From Mytilus edulis (taxonomy: Eukaryota > Mollusca > Bivalvia > Mytilida > Mytilidae): a DNA stretch of 64,000 nt. Of the stretch, positions 59,265-64,000 are shown one piece after another. Position numbers and translations under genes: made by a program. Numbering within the stretch: position 1 is the first letter of the stretch; each line of letters opens with the position of its first letter. The notes beneath the pieces were generated by a model. It saw only the letters and a list, made by a program, of their open reading frames with translations. It was not told the origin of the DNA and did no database searches. The stretch spans positions 44,537,838 through 44,601,837 of the forward strand of contig NC_092345.1 in assembly GCF_963676685.1 (NCBI RefSeq). The letters are read 5' to 3'.

Positions 59265-60013
59265 TTAATGTATACTATGCAAGTACTTCTTTTAAGGGGG
59301 CAATTTTGTCAATTTAAGGATGTTCGCTACTCTAGATTTTGACTTTTTGGCTGATCTTCGGAATCCTCTAGTTTCAGCCATATAATCTCAAAATTCTTTT
59401 ACGCACTAACCCTACTTTTCTTTTCATACTTTTGATATCACATATGAATTCAGTGGCCATTTTTGAAAATATTAAAAAATCATTATTATTTTTTCACAGA
59501 TTTTGAAAAAAACCGTGGCAATGTTAGTGACTTTAAGAAAAATCTAGACAGAATTATTCCCGTCAAACTTTCAATTGATTATTCAAAACCAAGGGCATGG
59601 ACCAGTTTCTTCTTTTTCTAAGTCCTGTTATTTACATACTATATCAATTTATATCAGTCTTTTAAAAACTTGTTATTTTTAAACAGAGGAGCGACGCAAT
59701 TAATTGGAACATTATCTCGAATCGTTTAAAACGAATGAAAAGTAAGTAAATGAGTGTGTAAAAAAAATTAATAAATCATGTGATTGTGTCACACATTACT
59801 TTGGTACTAAATTTTATGTTTAAAACTGTCTAATTATATTGACTTCATTTGTGTACATTTCGTATGCAGCAGGCATACATGTATTTAATTTATTCAATTC
59901 TTATAATGATCCCAAAATTCGTTATGAATTCACATATCCGAAATATTTGTCTACATCTGAAACATGTGAGATAATAAATTTCTATTTGTCAATAACCTTT
60001 TAAATTCTAATAT

Positions 60014-61321
60014 CGCAGTCCCACTAGTCCACGATCGCACTACGATCTGTGAAAAAATGCAAATTTTGATGATCGTAGTACGATCGTGTAGATCGTAGTA
60101 AGGTCGTATCACGGTCGTATTGAGCTCTTTAAGATCGTGATGAGCGTGGCCAACTTTGAACATGTTCAAAACAATCGAGGTGCGGTCGTGGCGAAATCAG
60201 GTCGTAGAAGAAGCGTAGTGAGAGCGCACCGTCTAAGGTCGTAATAAGATCGCAAAGGTCGCTGTACCATCGTAGCGAGAGCGTAACGAAAGCGTGATTT
60301 TATTTGGAGAGAATGTGCTACGATCTCACTACGACCATCACGTTCTCACCGCGACCCACTGCGCTTTCAGTACGACTATACCACGTTTACACCACGCTGT
60401 TCAAAACCATATTACGATTCTAGCACGCCCTTGTCGTCCTCCTCACGCTCTTACGACCTGACAACGTTCACTCTACGCCCATCATTCTTATTGTCATTTT
60501 CACATAAAATATATTAAATCTCTCCAGGTTTTGTTTGTCTGTATGTAATTAGGACTTCTTGTCCATTTTCTCTAATGGCTCAACCATGCTTCACGTTTTT
60601 ATATAGATAAGATCGTTAGTTTTCCCGTTTGAATGGTTTTACATTAGTCATTTTTGGGACCATTTATAGTTTAGTGTTGTGTTGGAGGCCGCGGTACCTT
60701 GGCCTATAATGGTTTACTTTTATAAATAGTGACTTGAATAGACCACTTTCGAGTTCTTCCGTCACCGGAAAAAAATCGTCAATTATACGCGCCTTTATGA
60801 CGTCATTTACCAGATAGAGGGGGTCGCCTGTATCCCTGCACTATCATGTATTTAGGTTCATCAAGCGTCTTAGTGATCGTCATTGTGCAGGTTAAACTAG
60901 AAATAATGGTTGTTCTATAGGTACTTAATGACAATCCCTTAATGACAGCAATGTTGATTGTCAATTTTGAGAATTCAATTTGCCGAATAATTCGTACAAT
61001 ATAGAATTATAGTTTTCCAACCACTCGTTCAACATTGGAATGGAAGTGATGACGCCCCTAAACGCACAAATGACGTTCACTAAAACCAGAGTTTTTGACG
61101 GAAATGCATCGAACTCGAAAGTTGTCTATTGAGAGTTGTCTCATTGACACTCATAACACATATTCCTATATCTGTTGACACATCTGTGTCATCTCTGATA
61201 TTGTTCACTAAAATATCGTCATTTGAGCTTTATGGACCAGGCTATAATCTAGGTTCGATTGGTTGTTTTTGCATTTTTTTTTTCACAGATCGTAGTGCGA
61301 TCGTGGACTAGTGGGACTGCG
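60014..61321. mobile_element. Element at the palindrome centre with CAGTCCCACTAG ends
   Basis: CGCAGTCCCACTAGTCCACG on the left and CGTGGACTAGTGGGACTGCG on the right bound 1.3 kb. The left part (to about 60,480) is a long series of GATCGTAGTACG-like words that flips orientation near 60,310. The rest carries a split family A repeat with a TA-flanked MITE inside. Because the arms continue outside, its own target duplication cannot be read. Confidence 0.6.
60741..61126. mobile_element. 386-bp MITE with TA duplication, inside a family A repeat
   Basis: The ends GACCACTTTCGAGTTC and GAACTCGAAAGTTGTC have TA at 60,739-60,740 and 61,127-61,128. They split a minus-strand family A repeat between GTGACTTGAA and TTGAGAGTTGTCTC. 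TA duplication fits Tc1/mariner-type elements. Confidence 0.85.
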
Positions 61322-61508
61322 GTATTAGAGTATAAAAGGTTATTGACAAATAGAAATTTATTATCTTACATGTTTCAGATGTAGCCAAATATTTCGGACA
61401 TGTGAATTCATAACGAGTTTATTGGATCATTATAAGAATTGAATAAATTAAATATGCCTACTGCATACGAAATGTACACAAATGAAGTCAATATAATTAG
61501 ACAGTTTT

Positions 61509-62655
61509 ATGGCAAGCCGTTTTCGTCAAAACTATGTTTAAAAACTTTTTTCGAAAAAAATACACACTGAGATTTAAAAACCTAAAATAACACACTGAGA
61601 AATCGAAATTACACACTGAGATTTAAAAAAGTAAAAAACACACACTGAGAATTCAAAATTACACACTGAGATTTTAAAAAGACACACTGAGATGAAATAA
61701 ATTGAAAAACACACACTGAGAATTGTTAATAACACACTGAGATTTCAAAAATACACACTGAGATTGATATGCAAATTACTAATGAATATTCATGCGATGA
61801 ATAATTCAACAGATTAATATCTTGATCTCAAGAACTCTTGTCATTATAATGAAATGCGATTCCTTCAACCAACATTCGTAATAAATTTCAAGACTTAACA
61901 TCGCTCATATTCATAAGTTTGTTGCCTATAATTCAGATCATTACTACCAGTAATTAAACATGTGTCCATTTTCAAAAGTCTTCCAACAGTTTTCCTGATT
62001 TCGCTAGTTAATCTTTTATATTTTTGTTACGTTTATATGCTATAATAGACACTTGAGTAAAAATTTCACTGTATTCTTTTGCAGAATTGTTCCAATGTTT
62101 TCTTATAATTTTAATAAAGTTTTTCACCATTTGGTTATATTTTGTAATAAGAGTAAGTGGGTATTTTTCTTGTTCTTGTATTTCTAAAGGTTTTTTTATT
62201 AATAATTTGGAACCAAATCGAAGGACTAACGAGTTCTGTCCCCTTGTTGTTTTAAGCTTGTAATAGATTCAGATTAAGTATGCTAATTAGATATGTGCGC
62301 ATAAAAAGTGCGCACAAATCTCAGTGTGTAATTTTAGATTCTCAGTGTGTTATTTCAAATTCTCAGTGTGTGTTTTCAGTTTATTTATTCTCAGTGTGTC
62401 TTTTTGAAATCTCAGTGTGTAATTTTCAATTCTCAGTGTGTAATTTTCAATTCTCAGTGTACATTTTTCATTTTTGTAATCTCAGTGCGTCTTTATGAAA
62501 TCTCAGTGTGTAATTTTTAATTCTCAGTGTGTAATTTTCAATTCTCAGTGTGCGTTTTGAAGTTTTTAAATCTCAGTGTGCTTTGTTGTAATTCTCAGTG
62601 TGTAAATTTTTCGAAAAATGGTTTAAACATAGTTTTGACGAGAACGGCTTGCCAT
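61509..62655. mobile_element. 1,147-bp foldback transposon with 9 + 13 CTCAGTGTG subterminal repeats
   Basis: The ends ATGGCAAGCCGTTTTCGTCA and its inverse extend about 50 bp (AAAACTATGTTTAAA, TTTTTCG). They are flanked by ACAGTTTT at 61,501-61,508 and 62,656-62,663. Behind the left end ACACACTGAGA occurs nine times (61,561-61,762); before the right end its reverse complement occurs thirteen times (62,319-62,608). About 550 bp of unrelated AT-rich DNA lies between. The left arm lacks the insertion (AAAACTGT at 59,822-59,829). No transposase is visible. Confidence 0.93.
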
Positions 62656-63849
62656 ACAGTTTTAAATATAAATTTTAGTACCAAAGTAACGTGTGACACA
62701 ATCACATGATTTATTGTTTTTTTTTACTCACTTATTTACTTACTTTTCATTCGTTTTAAACGTTTCGAGATGATGTTCCAATTAATTGCGTCCGCTCCTC
62801 TGTTTAAAAATAACAAGTTTTTAAAAGACTGATATACATTAATTGATAGTATGTAAATAACGGGACTTAGAAAAAGAAGAAACTGGTCCATGCCCTTGGT
62901 TTTGAATAATCAATTGAAAGTTTGGCGGGAATAATTCTGTCTAGATTTTTCTTAAAGTTACTAACATTGCCACGGTTTTTTTTTCAAAATCTGTGAAAAA
63001 ATAATAAAGATTTTTTAATATTTTCAAAAATGGCCGATGAATCCATATGTGATATCAAAAGTATAAAAGAAAAGTAGGGTTAGTGCGTAAAAGAATTTTG
63101 AGATTATATGGCTGAAACTAGAGGATTCCGAATATCAGCCAAAAAGTCAAAATCTAGAGTAGCGAACATCCTTAAATTGACAAATTTGCCCCCTTAAAAG
63201 AAGTACTTGCATAGTATACATTAAGTTAGTAAATAAATGGACTTTTGGTAATAGTGATAAGATTCGTTTATGACAACATGATTACTGATCTTGTAATGTT
63301 ATCCGGCATGGTGTAATTCTTCACAACATTTATTTACACAAACCTGTCCCTGTAGTATTCATTTTTAAGTGGACACAATTATAGCTAGGTATTAAGTTTA
63401 TTTTTTTGTTTTTGTGCTTTTAAGAACTCGGACATAGTAAAATGTTTCTTATTTCTATTAATTATTATCATTTTCTTCAAAGATTTATGTGATTATATTA
63501 GAGAGAGAAAACGTTTCATCAGTTTCTGACGACATAATATATGGAAATCAATATTAGTTTGCGTACAGATATATCATGCTAGCAAGTTGTATTTGCCAAA
63601 CATACCGGTTGAGAGGTAAACAATGTGCTTGACCCTTACCCCCTCTAAAAAAAAAATGAAAAAAAACTACATATTTGCATATTCAACCTAACGAATAACC
63701 AAGGATTCCCCTCACATACCCCCTAAAAAGAAATAAATAAAACCAAAACAATACTTTACTAAAAGAAAATTGTAACCACCAAAAAATGTAAAATTGAAAA
63801 AAATTACACAACAAATGTTATGGGTCGAGTTTGTTAACTTTTATTTAGA

Positions 63850-64000
63850 CATTCCTCTCCTCCACTGTATAATACTGCTTGTCTTTTTGTGTTTAGTACA
63901 TGTATAGATCTGAGTCCTCCCCTGTATAATACTGCTTGTCGTCTTGTCTACAGTACATAGATCTGAGTCTTCCACTGTATAATACTGCTTGTCGTCTTGT
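63850..64000 (+). promoter_or_regulatory. Right-arm copies of the promoter-like 53-bp unit
   Basis: Nearly three units (TATAATACTGCTTGTC..., CTACAGTACATAGATCTGAG) read left to right and run off the window. They mirror units 12, 11 and 10 of the left array and would drive transcription out of the window on the plus strand. Confidence 0.6.

Larger units (their letters stand above)
58200..64000. repeat. Large imperfect palindrome, arms 58.2-60.07 and 61.27-64.0 kb
   Basis: The left and right arms are reverse complements, with scattered substitutions and indels. Shared text includes GGAATGTCTAAATAAAAGTT, CAACCGGTATGTTTGGC, GAAACTGATGAAACGTTTTC, ATCCGAAATATTTG/CAAATATTTCGGA-like pairs, and CAGTCCCACTAGTCCACGAT. 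The arms end at about 60,065 and start again at about 61,267; the right arm is cut by the window edge. Two arm-specific insertions explain the length difference. Confidence 0.92.

Overview
The window is AT-rich eukaryotic DNA with long introns, short exons and very many dispersed repeats. Several repeat families (the GACGAAACGCGCGTC repeat, the CAATGAGACAACTCTCC repeat, the TTAA-flanked GGTGGTACC element, the AGAGCC...GTGAGCT element) are ones I recognise from memory as abundant in marine mussels, so a bivalve, probably a mytilid, is the best guess. No database was searched. One 100-N assembly gap lies at 51,548-51,647.

Most real genes are split into exons too short to stand out as ORFs; I found them by joining splice sites and reading phase. 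From left to right: (1) a four-exon centromeric histone H3 (CENP-A) gene on the minus strand, 8,534 to 2,822, 139 codons; (2) a TRIM-like double B-box protein with an uninterrupted 574-codon frame on the minus strand, 12,706 to 10,982, with a 5'UTR intron; (3) a small unrecognised plus-strand gene of at least three exons, 32,155 to about 34,427; (4) the first six exons (304 codons) of a charged, probably coiled-coil minus-strand gene, 45,667 to 39,036; (5) a complete 182-codon secreted-protein gene on the minus strand, five coding exons from 56,601 to 50,077, a 5'UTR exon ending at 57,713 and a poly(A) signal at 49,981. Weaker single-exon candidates are at about 300-519, 24,812-24,867 and 49,473-49,685.

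Repeats fill the rest. 12.7-16.1 kb holds an AGAGCC/GTGAGCT repeat and a non-autonomous Helitron. 16.5-19.0 kb holds three adjacent or nested terminal-inverted-repeat elements that carry internal satellites (a GTACGCGTAC palindrome element, a TTGACTTTTGT array element and a CCCTATT/CGTTACC minisatellite element). 20.9-23.9 kb and 34.7-38.3 kb are tandem segmental duplications. 42-50 kb contains several foldback elements in and around gene 4.

From 57.7 kb to the right edge lies a large imperfect palindrome with arms of about 1.8-2.7 kb. Its outer ends are tandem arrays of a roughly 53-bp unit that looks like a core promoter: TATAATA, then CAGTAC about 27 bp later. On the left, the array ends at the splice donor of the 5'UTR exon of gene 5, so twelve promoter-like units sit head to tail in front of that gene. 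The right arm carries the same units facing out of the window. The arms serve as each other's empty sites: a 273-bp TTAA element is present only in the left arm, and a 1,147-bp foldback element with 9 + 13 subterminal CTCAGTGTG motifs only in the right.
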